This document shows positions 14,013 through 22,226 of a stretch of 32,667 nt of DNA, piece by piece. Made by a program: the position numbers and the translations under genes. Position 1 is the stretch's first letter, and the number at the start of each line of letters is the position of its first letter. This DNA comes from an uncultured Opitutia bacterium. Lineage in GTDB: Bacteria; Verrucomicrobiota; Verrucomicrobiia; Opitutales; UBA953. The notes under the pieces were generated by a model, which saw nothing but the letters and a program-made list of their open reading frames with translations, searched no databases and was not told the DNA's origin. Location: the NCBI GenBank assembly GCA_903829855.1, contig CAIKRN010000056.1:1-32667 (forward strand). The letters run 5' to 3'.

Positions 14013-14041
14013 AACGGCGGGCTCGGAGAGCCCCGCCCTAC
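14013..14041 (-). repeat. REP-like GTAG-headed hairpin, copy C
   Basis: Read on the minus strand, GTAGGGCGGGGC starts at 14041 and folds back with arms 14027-14036 and 14016-14024 around a GGA loop, with one bulged C. The GTAG heads of copies B and C point outward at the two ends of a 122-base unit. Confidence 0.6.
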
Positions 14042-14071
14042 CTCCAAGCGGCGCTTACGACGCGCATCGCG

Positions 14072-15382
14072 CTACCACTCCCGCTTCTTGTGGCCGATGG
14101 TCGCGTAGTACAAGAGGTACAGGTAGCACGGCAGGATAATCCAATAGGCGTTCTGGACACCGAAGCGGTCTGCGATCCAGCCGTAACCAAGGGGAATGAT
14201 CGCGTTGCCGCAAAGCCCCATGATCATCACGGAAGCGCCTATCTTGGTGAACCGGCCGAGGCCGTCGAGGGCTAGCGGCCAGACGCCAGCCCAGGTGAGT
14301 GAATTCGCAAAACCCAGGAGCACGACGAACCAGAGGGAGAGGTCAGCTTGGTGGCTCAGGAATTGTACCGGTAGGTGCACGCAGACAATGAGCAGGGAGA
14401 GGATGACACCGAGCGCCGTACATAGCCGGAGCGCAGTGACCTGGCTGATGAAACGCGGGATAAGGGCGATGCCCAGCAGGTAGCCGGTGATCATGGCGGC
14501 CAGCGTATACGAGGGGAAGACCTTCGCTTCCAGCAAGGTCAGCCCCATCGATTGTGCGTACGGGATGATGGTGTCGACGGCGATCACGGACGCCCCCACA
14601 TGCAGAAAGATGCCCACCGCTCCGAGGATGAGGTGGGGAAATTGCCAGATGCTCGTCTTGTCGGCGTTGGCCTCCGCGACTTCTTCCGACTCATGTTCGG
14701 TATCGATTTCTGGCAACGGGGAGACGCGCACCAAGAAGCCGAGCACCATGAGTACCGTGCCGACGCAAGCATACGGGACAATCACCCGGCGGATTAGCTC
14801 ATCGAGCACCACCGCTTTTTCCCCGGCGGCCATCGTGGCCAATCGGTTGAAGAGGTCCGTGTCCGTCACGCGGAACACCGCCGCGGCAAATAATAGTGGA
14901 GCGAGAATTCCAGCCCCCTTATTACAGATGCCCATGATGCTGATGCGACGGGCGGCGGTCTCCTTGGGGCCGAGGACGGTGATGTAGGGATTGGCGGCCG
15001 TCTGCAGAATCGCCAGGCCGGCTCCGAGCGTGAATAGTCCGCCCAGAAAAATTCCGTAGGTGCGGGTCATCGCCGCCGGAATGAAGATAAAGGCGCCGAG
15101 TGCCATCACCCAGAAGCCGATCATCATCCCTTGCTTAAATCCCGTGCGATTCAGTAGGTGTGCGGCCGGCAGGGAGAAGAGTAGGTAGGAGATATAAAAA
15201 GCGAAAGTGACCAGGTACGCTTCGAAGTACGTGAGCTCGCAGCCGATTTTGAAGTAAGGAATCAGGATGGCATTGGCCCATGACACGAAACCAAAGATGA
15301 AGAACAGTACGCCGATGATGGCGATGGAGATGGCGGTCTGCCGTGGCGTTAGGTCGAGCGCATGCACGGTGTCGGTACTCAT
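14072..15382 (-). CDS. MFS sugar transporter, FucP/GluP type
   Basis: 436 residues from the ATG at 15382; upstream in-frame residues come from the slyD-like gene and its terminator. It is a major facilitator superfamily symporter of the fucose/glucose-galactose type with about twelve membrane helices. The N-terminal helix pair (IGVLFFIFGFVSWANAILIPYF) and AYLVTFAFYISYLLFSLPAAHL resemble FucP, and GLAILQTAANPYITVLGP is a hallmark of the family (N and P in a helix of the sugar path). A charged cytoplasmic loop, EIDTEHESEEVAEANADKTS, separates the halves. The sugar (fucose, glucose, galactose or N-acetylglucosamine) cannot be decided, and no sugar-degrading gene is adjacent. Confidence 0.9.
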   Translation of the reverse strand: MSTDTVHALDLTPRQTAISIAIIGVLFFIFGFVSWANAILIPYFKIGCELTYFEAYLVTFAFYISYLLFSLPAAHLLNRTGFKQGMMIGFWVMALGAFIFIPAAMTRTYGIFLGGLFTLGAGLAILQTAANPYITVLGPKETAARRISIMGICNKGAGILAPLLFAAAVFRVTDTDLFNRLATMAAGEKAVVLDELIRRVIVPYACVGTVLMVLGFLVRVSPLPEIDTEHESEEVAEANADKTSIWQFPHLILGAVGIFLHVGASVIAVDTIIPYAQSMGLTLLEAKVFPSYTLAAMITGYLLGIALIPRFISQVTALRLCTALGVILSLLIVCVHLPVQFLSHQADLSLWFVVLLGFANSLTWAGVWPLALDGLGRFTKIGASVMIMGLCGNAIIPLGYGWIADRFGVQNAYWIILPCYLYLLYYATIGHKKREW

Positions 15383-15425
15383 GGGCGGGGTGCCGTCAGC
15401 CTGCCGGCTCGCCGAGCATGGGCAA

Positions 15426-15452
15426 TAAAAAGACCCCGGAGGTCCGGGGTCT
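15426..15452 (-). terminator. Intrinsic terminator after the SlyD-like gene
   Basis: A 10-bp stem (15443-15452 with 15431-15440) carries CCCCGG in its arms and, on the minus strand, is followed by a run of T (complement of A 15427-15431). It lies 25 bases beyond the slyD-like stop and separates that gene from the transporter. Confidence 0.88.
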
Positions 15453-15476
15453 TGATTCAGGCAATGAAGCGCTGAG

Positions 15477-16142
15477 TTAGGCCGAGCAACCGCAACCGCC
15501 AGAACCGCAGCCACCTTGCTTCTGGGCGACGGGTTGTTCGGTGGAGCAACAGCCACCCGCCGAGGCGCCTTCTTCCGAAGAGCAGCAACCGCCTTCAGAA
15601 GCTTCACCCGTGGAGCAACAGCCACCTTCGGAGCCTTCGCTCGAGCCGCAGCCACCCCCACCACAGCAACCGCCAGACTGGTGCGGATGACCATGGGCGA
15701 GTTCGGTGAGTTCGGCGGCGCGGACGGCGACGACCTTGATGTCAAAATGAAGGGTCTTGCCGGCGAGCTCGTGATTGCCATCGAGCGTCACTTCTTCGCC
15801 TTCGATCTGCTTGATCGTGAGGACGCGCATACCGAGATTAGTTTCGGCGTGGAAGCGCATACCGAGCTGCGGGGTGTTGGCGCCGAAGGCATTGAGCGGG
15901 ACGCGCTGGAGAAGCTTGTCGCTGTATTCACCGTAGCCGAGCTGCGGCGGCACCGAGATGGATTTGGTGGCGCCGACTTCGAGGCCTTCGACACCCTGCT
16001 CGAGTCCGGGAATGATGTTCTGGGCACCGTGGAGATATTCCATCGGGCCACGATCACCGGAGGCGTCGATGACGTTACCCTGGTCGTCCTTCAGGGTGTA
16101 TTCGATGCTGACGACAGTTTCTTTAGCTACGCGCATAGTCAT
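15477..16142 (-). CDS. SlyD-like FKBP peptidyl-prolyl isomerase with Cys-repeat tail
   Basis: 221 residues from the ATG at 16142 (a second ATG is two codons later). The N-terminal two-thirds are an SlyD-type FKBP isomerase with inserted flap: VVSIEYTLKDDQGNVID, GPMEYLHGAQNIIPGLEQGV, VPPQLGYGEYSDKL, and the insert-in-flap part ending in DGNHELAGKTLHFDIKVVAV. Such proteins speed proline isomerisation and act as chaperones. The C-terminal tail, after HGHPH, holds 12 Cys in about 63 residues as repeats of GGCC separated by Ser/Glu/Gly/Ala spacers. In SlyD the His/Cys-rich tail binds nickel, so metal binding is likely here too. The repeats are more regular than in SlyD. Confidence 0.9.
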   Translation of the reverse strand: MTMRVAKETVVSIEYTLKDDQGNVIDASGDRGPMEYLHGAQNIIPGLEQGVEGLEVGATKSISVPPQLGYGEYSDKLLQRVPLNAFGANTPQLGMRFHAETNLGMRVLTIKQIEGEEVTLDGNHELAGKTLHFDIKVVAVRAAELTELAHGHPHQSGGCCGGGGCGSSEGSEGGCCSTGEASEGGCCSSEEGASAGGCCSTEQPVAQKQGGCGSGGCGCSA

Positions 16143-16153
16143 TGGGATGGTCG

Positions 16154-16181
16154 AAATTACGGGGTTCCCAGCCGCTGGCAA
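16154..16181 (-). promoter_or_regulatory. Predicted promoter of the SlyD-like gene
   Basis: Minus strand: TTGCCA (16181-16176), a 16-base spacer, TAATTT (16159-16154), then 11 bases to the ATG at 16142. This predicts a very short leader of about five bases. Confidence 0.45.
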
Positions 16182-16246
16182 GTCACCATGCCATCTAAAC
16201 CTTGACCGCCCAGCGGGGGCGGGGTTGCCTTACCTTCCTGCTGTTT

Positions 16247-16322
16247 GGGGCCGTAGCTCAGTTGGTAGAGCGCGTCGTTCGCAATGACGAGGCCGTGAGT
16301 TCGAACCTCATCGGCTCCACCA
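16247..16322 (+). tRNA. tRNA-Ala (anticodon CGC)
   Basis: 76 bases with encoded CCA. The acceptor GGGGCCG (16247-16253) pairs with CGGCTCC (16312-16318), including the G3-U70 wobble that identifies alanine tRNAs. Anticodon CGC lies at 16280-16282 in loop TTCGCAA, stem CGTCG/TGACG. The T arm contains GAGTTCGAACCTC. TTGACC at 16202-16207 lies about 40 bases upstream and may be its -35 element, though a -10 is unclear. The converging rmuC stop is 12 bases beyond the CCA. Confidence 0.97.
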
Positions 16323-16334
16323 GCAGGATCCCGG

Positions 16335-17666
16335 TCAGGGGGTGGGCGGAGACTCTTCCGAGGTCTCTTCGGGAGCATCTTCTTCGTTATCCGGCGCGTC
16401 CATGCGGAGGATGGACTCGGCTTCACTGGCCGGCAGCTCCTGCACCTTCTTCATCTTATTGGTGATTTTAGTGTGCCGGGAAGTCGCTTCGATGACTACG
16501 TTGCTGGCCTCTTCGAGCTTTTTGTTCACCTTATCAAGCAACGCCCCGAAGGTGCCGAAGTCTTGTTTGATCGCACCAAGTAACTTGCCAATCTCCGCCG
16601 ATTTTTTCTGCACGACGAGGGTCTGGAAGCCCACGCGGAGCGAGTTGATAATCGCAAGCATCGTCGACGGGCCGGCGACCAGTACCTTCTTTTCTTTCAA
16701 CGCCTTCTCGATGCCCGCGTTGCGCAGCACTTCGGCGTAGAGGCCTTCCGTTGGCAGGAAAAGGATGGCAAAGTCGGTCGTCCGTGGGGCGTTGATGTAT
16801 TTACTCACGTCAGTGGCGAAGCCGAGCACCGTCGCTGCCAGCGCTTTCTGCGCGGATTGCAGGGCCTCAACGTTCCCCTGTTCGGATGCGAGGACGATAC
16901 GTTCGTAATCTTCGCGGGGAAATTTGGCGTCCACCGGTAGGTAGACGGATTCGCCGTCCTGACCTGGCATCACAATCGCGAACTCCACCACATCGCCGCC
17001 ACGTTCGCGCGGCTTGAAATTCTTGACGAATTGTTGGCCGGGTACGAGGGACTCGCTGAGTAGGCTTTCGAGGAACGTTTCACCCCAGATTCCTCGAGTC
17101 TTCACGTTGCCCATGACGCGTTTAAGGTCGTTGATGTTGCCTTGGATCTGCTGGACTTCCGCCATGTGCTTCGTGACCGCGTCCAGCCTTTCCGAGACCT
17201 GCCGGAAGCTCTCGCCGAGCCGGGCCTCCAAGGTCTTCTGGAGCTTTTCGCCGACGACCTCTCGCATTTCATTCAACCGTCGCTCGTTGTCGGCGCGCAT
17301 ATTTTCCAGCGCCGTCTCGACATTTTTCTGAAGCTCCTTGGTCTTCTCGGCCGTCTCGGCGGAGAAGTCGGCCACGGACTTGGCGGATTCGCGACGGGTG
17401 TCGGCCAAGGAGCCCATAATCTCGGTTCGGGATTCCCGAAGTCCGTCCGTCAGCTCTTTGCGCAACTCCACGGCTTGTTGGGACTGCGCTGAACGTAGGC
17501 GTTCAGTTTCTTTGCCGATGTCTTCACGTACGGTGCGGGCGACGGCTTCGGCCAGGCGAGCCTGATCATCGGAGGTTTGGCTAGCCGAGCGCTGGCTGGA
17601 TTTGATGAGGTAGGTCGTCCAGAGGGCCAAGCCGATGGCCGCCGCGCAGATGATGAGTGTATCCAT
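16335..17666 (-). CDS. rmuC: DNA recombination protein RmuC
   Basis: 443 residues from the ATG at 17666 (MDTLIICAAAIGLALW); a GTG 21 bases upstream is the alternative. One membrane helix at residues 2-21 anchors it, followed by a long coiled coil (about 30-185) rich in E, K, Q and R with short repeats. The conserved RmuC domain follows: GNVKTRGIWGETFLESLL, LPVDAKFPREDYERIV, DFAILFLPTEGLYAEVL, AGPSTMLAIINSLRVGFQTL. In E. coli RmuC limits inversions at short inverted repeats and resembles a nuclease-fold protein; the mechanism is unclear. An acidic, Pro-rich tail ends the chain. No partner gene is adjacent. Confidence 0.95.
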   Translation of the reverse strand: MDTLIICAAAIGLALWTTYLIKSSQRSASQTSDDQARLAEAVARTVREDIGKETERLRSAQSQQAVELRKELTDGLRESRTEIMGSLADTRRESAKSVADFSAETAEKTKELQKNVETALENMRADNERRLNEMREVVGEKLQKTLEARLGESFRQVSERLDAVTKHMAEVQQIQGNINDLKRVMGNVKTRGIWGETFLESLLSESLVPGQQFVKNFKPRERGGDVVEFAIVMPGQDGESVYLPVDAKFPREDYERIVLASEQGNVEALQSAQKALAATVLGFATDVSKYINAPRTTDFAILFLPTEGLYAEVLRNAGIEKALKEKKVLVAGPSTMLAIINSLRVGFQTLVVQKKSAEIGKLLGAIKQDFGTFGALLDKVNKKLEEASNVVIEATSRHTKITNKMKKVQELPASEAESILRMDAPDNEEDAPEETSEESPPTP

Positions 17667-17714
17667 AAAAGATTTCTTGCGCCACACTCTGCCCGCCGCG
17701 GACTATTCCGCAAC

Positions 17715-18254
17715 CTATCCCCGGGGGTCGGCTTCGATGGCGATGGCGTTGCCGAGTTCCCAAGCGGCTTCGTAGGCTGCGACATAGTCTGGCGAGGACC
17801 AGGCGGGCGATGCGGGCTCTCCGCCCAATCCGGCGATGAAGCCGTAACGGATACCATGCGAAATCCGGCGCCGACGGGGGTTCTCGCGGGCATTACTCCA
17901 ATCGAGTGCCGAGGTGAAGCCCGCGTCCGGAATCGGTTGCACGACCGAACGCCCGACCTGCCAGGCGACGACGCCCGCATGATCGAGGTCGCTGACCCGG
18001 CGACCCAGCGCGAGGGATAGTGGGACGGGGCCGTTTTGCCGCCCGGCTTCGATTTGGGCACGGATTTGTAACTGCAAGGCCACCCGCCAGCGTTCGTCCA
18101 CCGTGAGGAGTCCGAAGTCAAAATCGGGGTCATCCGCGGCGGTGTCTCTTAATTCCGTCCGGGCGTATTGCCGCCATTTGCTCAGCCATGTGTCCCATTG
18201 TTCGGTGCCTCGAAGGGGTGGCTTGCCCAGCCAGTCAGGTAGATCTTCTCGCAT
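17715..18254 (-). CDS. Unrecognised 179-residue cytoplasmic protein
   Basis: No family is recognised. The protein begins MREDLPDWLGKPPLRGTEQW and has no signal peptide or membrane helix. It is rich in Trp (nine), Arg, Asp and Ala, with two helical, charged parts: WDTWLSKWRQYARTELRDTA and VDERWRVALQLQIRAQIEAG. The C-terminal third (ARENPRRRRISHGIRYGFIA, then YVAAYEAAWELGNAIAIEA) looks like a helical pair. Upstream, TTGCGA and TATATC give a reasonable -35/-10 with an 18-base spacer. It lies between rmuC (48 bases downstream) and the divergent gspD. Codon use matches its neighbours, so recent transfer is not suggested. Confidence 0.7.
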   Translation of the reverse strand: MREDLPDWLGKPPLRGTEQWDTWLSKWRQYARTELRDTAADDPDFDFGLLTVDERWRVALQLQIRAQIEAGRQNGPVPLSLALGRRVSDLDHAGVVAWQVGRSVVQPIPDAGFTSALDWSNARENPRRRRISHGIRYGFIAGLGGEPASPAWSSPDYVAAYEAAWELGNAIAIEADPRG

Positions 18255-18447
18255 GAAATAGGGGGATTTAGTGCGATATATGTGTCGAAAAGAGGGATTC
18301 GCAAGATAAAGGTGAAATAATGTTCACTTAAAAGAGGCCAAGTCCTTCATGATGGTCGACATGCCGAGCGTAAAAAAACCTCAAATAAGCGGATTTCTAA
18401 TCGAACTTATCCTGAAGATTGGTGTTATCCAACCATACCCTACTCCA

Positions 18448-20532
18448 GTGATTAGCTCTATTACGTCCCCGCGCGAACGCCGGGCTCATCTCCCTCTTGT
18501 TTGCCTAATGCTTGCAGGTGCTTTCGCGCCCGTAGAGTTTTTCGGCCAAGCCGCCCCTGCAGCCGCCCCCGCGGCCGTAGTCTCGGCTACCGCCGCCGCT
18601 GTCCCGGTGCCCGAGCTTGCCGGCTCCGATAAGGTCGGCCCAGTGATCCTGCGCGACGAAACGGTCGCCCAAGTGCTCGACCTGATGCAGCGCTGGACGG
18701 GCAAATCCATTCTCCGCCCGCAGGCCTTACCCGCCAGCCTCTACACGCTCTCCTTGCCGGCCTCCGTGACGCGCGATGAGGCACTGCTGGCGATCGAAAC
18801 CTTGCTCAACCTGAACGGCATCGCGGTCATTCAGCAGGGCGACAAGTTCCTCAAGGTTATCCCAAACCTCGTCGCCAAGGGCGAGTCGCCCGCGCTCATC
18901 GCGGATAGCACGCTGAAGATGCCCCCCAGCGGCCGCATCGCTTCCAAGATTTTCACCCTGAAGCACGCAAACGCTCAGGAGTTTGCGACGCAGATCGTAG
19001 GCATCTTGAATACCACGCTGGCGGCCCCGCCCGTATTCTTCGGTCGCAATAACGCCCTGCTGATCACGGATTCAATCACCAATCTGCAGAAGATTGAAAA
19101 CCTGATGCTGCAGCTCGACAAGCCACAGCTCGATGTCATCGCCACCAAGGCCTACATACTCAAGAGCGCGATGGCTACGGACATCGTTACCAAGCTGACA
19201 ACCATGCTGCGCACGCCCCAGGCCGCTTCCGGGGCTGCTCCGTTCCGCCTCAGCACGGGCACGACCTTCTTGGCCGACGAACGCACCAACCGCGTGCTGC
19301 TCCTCGGCTCTGCCGATCAGCATGATTTCTTCGACAAGCTCATCGAGACGCTCGACCAGAAGTCCAATCCCAACACCAAGACTGATGTGATCTTCCTCCG
19401 CCACGCGGATGCGAAAGCCGTCGCCGATGTCGTCACCTCGCTGGTGACTGGGCAGAATACCGCGACGACCCGCACGAACGGGGCCGCCAAGACGACCACG
19501 CTCAACCGCACGCCCGCCCCCGCCGCCGCCCCTGGTGCGCCCTCCGGCCCACAGAATGGCGCCGATGAATTCAGCAGCATGGTCACGGTGATTCCGGATA
19601 TCCGCAGCAACTCCGTCGTCGTCTCAGGCACGACCGACGACCTTCGCCTCCTGCATGATTTGATCGACAAGGTGGACATCGTCCTCCCGCAAGTCCGTGT
19701 CGAGGTTGTCATCGCTGAAGTGACCCTAACGGATAACGACCAGAATGGCATCAGTGCGCTTGGACTCAGTGTGACAGCCGGGAAGCTGACGGGTGTCAAT
19801 GGCACGGTCGCTGGCGGCACGGTCGGGGCAAATGTCAATGGCACGGGTATCGCTACCCTCGCGCCGAATGGCTCGCTCACCGGCGCCATCGGTCTCAGCA
19901 CGACCGACCGCTTGAATAATTACCGCGTGCTTTCCGTTCCTTCGGTGACGACCACCCACAACAAGGAAGCCACGATCTTCGTCGGCGAATCAGATCCGGT
20001 CATTACCGGAACGACTACTTCCACGGTCACCGCGGGCACCTCTACTTCGACGGTCACGATGCGCGACATCGGCATCAACCTCAAGATCCTGCCCCTCATT
20101 GGCAAAGACGGTGCCGTGCAGATGCAGGTTTCGCAGTCCGTCGAAGACATTATCCGCACCACGGTCGTCGACGGAAACGACCAACCGATCATCGGCCGCC
20201 GCACCATGGATTCATATGTCAGTGCGATGAGCGGTGAAATTATCGTCATGGGCGGCCTGCAGCGGACTACGAAGAAAAAGGTTACGACGCGCCTTGGTCC
20301 GATTCCCATCATTGGCGACTTCTTGGGCTCCACGACCGATGTCGAAGTGCGCCAAGAGCTGGTGATTTTCATGCGTCCTTACGTCTTGAATGCTTCCGCC
20401 GTCGATAATCTCGACGCCCTCAGCCGCATCGATGCATCGTCCGTCGGCCCCGATGTGCGCAAGTTTATCGACCGTGCTCCAGGCAAGCCCCTGCCGGTTG
20501 AAGGTAAGCCCGCCGCGCCTGCCGCCAAGTAA
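18448..20532 (+). CDS. gspD: Type II secretion system secretin GspD
   Basis: 694 residues from a GTG at 18448. An in-frame ATG at 18349 gives 727 residues, but the extra part is AT-rich and would bury the signal peptide (RERR then PLVCLMLAGAFAPVEFFGQA). TACCCT sits exactly six bases before the GTG, the leaderless spacing seen elsewhere. GspD forms the outer-membrane channel. Periplasmic N0 (VGPVILRDETVAQVLDLM) and N-domains with IFTLKHANAQEFATQI and VIFLRHADAKAVADVV precede the secretin domain: VRVEVVIAEVTLTDNDQNGI, VLSVPSVTTTHNKEATIFVG, MSGEIIVMGGLQRTT, PIPIIGDFLGSTT and ELVIFMRPYVLN. A Thr/Ala/Pro linker lies near residues 365-395. gspE follows one base after the stop. Confidence 0.93.
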   Translation: MISSITSPRERRAHLPLVCLMLAGAFAPVEFFGQAAPAAAPAAVVSATAAAVPVPELAGSDKVGPVILRDETVAQVLDLMQRWTGKSILRPQALPASLYTLSLPASVTRDEALLAIETLLNLNGIAVIQQGDKFLKVIPNLVAKGESPALIADSTLKMPPSGRIASKIFTLKHANAQEFATQIVGILNTTLAAPPVFFGRNNALLITDSITNLQKIENLMLQLDKPQLDVIATKAYILKSAMATDIVTKLTTMLRTPQAASGAAPFRLSTGTTFLADERTNRVLLLGSADQHDFFDKLIETLDQKSNPNTKTDVIFLRHADAKAVADVVTSLVTGQNTATTRTNGAAKTTTLNRTPAPAAAPGAPSGPQNGADEFSSMVTVIPDIRSNSVVVSGTTDDLRLLHDLIDKVDIVLPQVRVEVVIAEVTLTDNDQNGISALGLSVTAGKLTGVNGTVAGGTVGANVNGTGIATLAPNGSLTGAIGLSTTDRLNNYRVLSVPSVTTTHNKEATIFVGESDPVITGTTTSTVTAGTSTSTVTMRDIGINLKILPLIGKDGAVQMQVSQSVEDIIRTTVVDGNDQPIIGRRTMDSYVSAMSGEIIVMGGLQRTTKKKVTTRLGPIPIIGDFLGSTTDVEVRQELVIFMRPYVLNASAVDNLDALSRIDASSVGPDVRKFIDRAPGKPLPVEGKPAAPAAK

Positions 20533-20533
20533 T

Positions 20534-22219
20534 ATGCGGACAGTTAACCGGAACGGACTTCCTCCGGCGATAGCCGAGAGACTCAGCGATGAAGCCCGGG
20601 CTTCCTTTGCCGAGACTCCGCGTGAGGCCCGCTTCAAGTTTCTCGCTCAAGCCTTGGGCCTCGATGAAGCTGCCTTGCTGGCCGAACTGTCGAAACTCAC
20701 GGGCCTTGAGGTGCTCGAAGAGCCCGCGATTGATCCGGATGGGTTGAAGATTCTGCCCGCGCGCATTGCCTCCGAAGCCCAAGTTGTTCCGACGCTGATG
20801 CCTGGCGGCGAAGTGGGTCGGCTGCATCTCGTCACCTCGCTCCCTCCCGACCACGACACCGCCCACTGGGTCGCGACCTTTGCCGCCCGCCGCCCGAAAT
20901 GGTATTTGGCTCCGCCCGAACGCGTGGCCCAACTGATTACCGAAAATTACGGCGTCGGCTCTGGTAGCCTTGACGATGAAGCCGATGGGCTGGACGAATA
21001 TGAAGCCGCCCCTTCGGATGTGGAAGCCGACCAAGATGCGGCTGTAGTCCGTTTCGTTACCGACGTCCTGACGCAGGCGGTCGCCGAAGGCGCCACGGAC
21101 GTTCACTTCGAGCCGCAAGAGACCAACCTCCGTATTCGTTACCGCGTCGACGGCGTGCTCATCGCGGTCCCTTTGCCGGAAAACTTGGCCCGCTTCCAAG
21201 ATGCTATTATTTCCCGCCTGAAGATTATGGCGCGGCTGAATATCTCCGAGCGCCGCCTCCCGCAGGACGGACGCATCAATTTCCGTGATGGCAAGACGGT
21301 GCTCGATATTCGCGTCTCGACGATTCCGACCATCTACGCCGAATCCGTTTCCCTGCGTCTGCTCAACCAGCGCAAGGAAGCTTACAACATGGACCGCATC
21401 GGCATGGACGCCGAGGAGCAGGCCGCGGTGCGCAAGGTGCTGGATTACCCACACGGGATCATTCTCGTGACCGGCCCGACCGGCTCAGGTAAGTCCACCA
21501 CGCTCAATGCCTTCCTTCAGGCCATCAACTCGCCCGAGCTGCGCATCGTCACGATTGAAGATCCGATCGAGTATGAAGTGCCCGGCGCCAATCAGGTCCA
21601 GACCCGCGCTGAAATCGGCCTCACTTTCGCGAGCGCTCTCCGGAGTACACTGCGACAGGACCCCGACGTCATCATGGTCGGGGAAATCCGTGACCTCGAG
21701 ACCGCCGAGATTTCCATCCGCGCCTCGCTGACGGGTCACCTGGTCTTCTCGACCCTCCACACCAATGACGCCCCCGGCGCCATTACCCGCTTGGTCGATA
21801 TGGGCGTGGAGCCTTTCCTCGTTGGTTCAGCCGTGGAGCTGGTCATTGCCCAACGTCTCGTCCGTCGCCTCTGCGCCGATTGTGCCAAGACCGTTCCGGT
21901 AGATCGGGCCAAACTTCTGCCCGCGCTCGAGGCGCTGGGAATGGATGAAAGTTTCCTGAAAGGCGTGACGTCACTCCGCGAGGCCGTGGGTTGCCGGAAG
22001 TGCCGCAGCACGGGCTACCGTGGGCGCGTGGGCGTCTTCGAAATTTTCCACCCCAAGCCCTTGCATGATCTGGTCGTCGGACGCGTCAGTAACCGCGAGC
22101 TCACTGAAAAAGCCATCGCGCAGGGCATGCGCCCACTCGCCAAGTCCGGCTGGCTTAAGGTCGTCGCTGGTAACACCACGATTGACGAGCTCGTCCGTAA
22201 CCTGAGCTCGAACGAGTAA
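20534..22219 (+). CDS. gspE: Type II secretion ATPase GspE
   Basis: 561 residues from the ATG at 20534, one base after gspD. It is the cytoplasmic hexameric ATPase that drives pseudopilus assembly. The N-terminal domain (about 20-125) binds GspL. The ATPase core contains GATDVHFEPQ, RRLPQDGRI, Walker A GPTGSGKST (314-322), Walker B DPDVIMVGEIRD and the His box LVFSTLHTNDAP. The four-Cys zinc motif of GspE is present: CADC and CRKC about 40 residues apart. Small arginine-rich RLVRRLCADC also matches. No key residue is missing. The longer upstream frame lies inside gspD and is not used. Confidence 0.97.
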   Translation: MRTVNRNGLPPAIAERLSDEARASFAETPREARFKFLAQALGLDEAALLAELSKLTGLEVLEEPAIDPDGLKILPARIASEAQVVPTLMPGGEVGRLHLVTSLPPDHDTAHWVATFAARRPKWYLAPPERVAQLITENYGVGSGSLDDEADGLDEYEAAPSDVEADQDAAVVRFVTDVLTQAVAEGATDVHFEPQETNLRIRYRVDGVLIAVPLPENLARFQDAIISRLKIMARLNISERRLPQDGRINFRDGKTVLDIRVSTIPTIYAESVSLRLLNQRKEAYNMDRIGMDAEEQAAVRKVLDYPHGIILVTGPTGSGKSTTLNAFLQAINSPELRIVTIEDPIEYEVPGANQVQTRAEIGLTFASALRSTLRQDPDVIMVGEIRDLETAEISIRASLTGHLVFSTLHTNDAPGAITRLVDMGVEPFLVGSAVELVIAQRLVRRLCADCAKTVPVDRAKLLPALEALGMDESFLKGVTSLREAVGCRKCRSTGYRGRVGVFEIFHPKPLHDLVVGRVSNRELTEKAIAQGMRPLAKSGWLKVVAGNTTIDELVRNLSSNE

Positions 22220-22226
22220 CGGAGCG

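Larger units (their letters stand above)
13802..14071. other. Intergenic region with repeats, no gene
   Basis: The 270 bases between the converging OsmC and sugar-transporter genes hold the 24-base tandem repeat, one degenerate GTAG-headed hairpin (13874-13888, arms GGTC/GACC) and the two opposed REP-like hairpins. Open frames here consist of Arg/Ser/Pro-rich repeats and look spurious. No terminator with a T-run was seen for either flanking gene. Confidence 0.6.

Noticed and set aside
13802..14071. Possible CRISPR-like array
   Set aside because: Only two short units without unique spacers of constant length, and no cas genes.
17577..18020. Plus-strand frame opposite rmuC and the unknown gene
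   Set aside because: It spans parts of two minus-strand genes and their gap, with no start context or motif.
20465..21454. A 329-codon minus-strand frame opposite gspE
   Set aside because: Shadow of gspE, whose ATPase motifs are intact; no signal or domain in the antisense frame.
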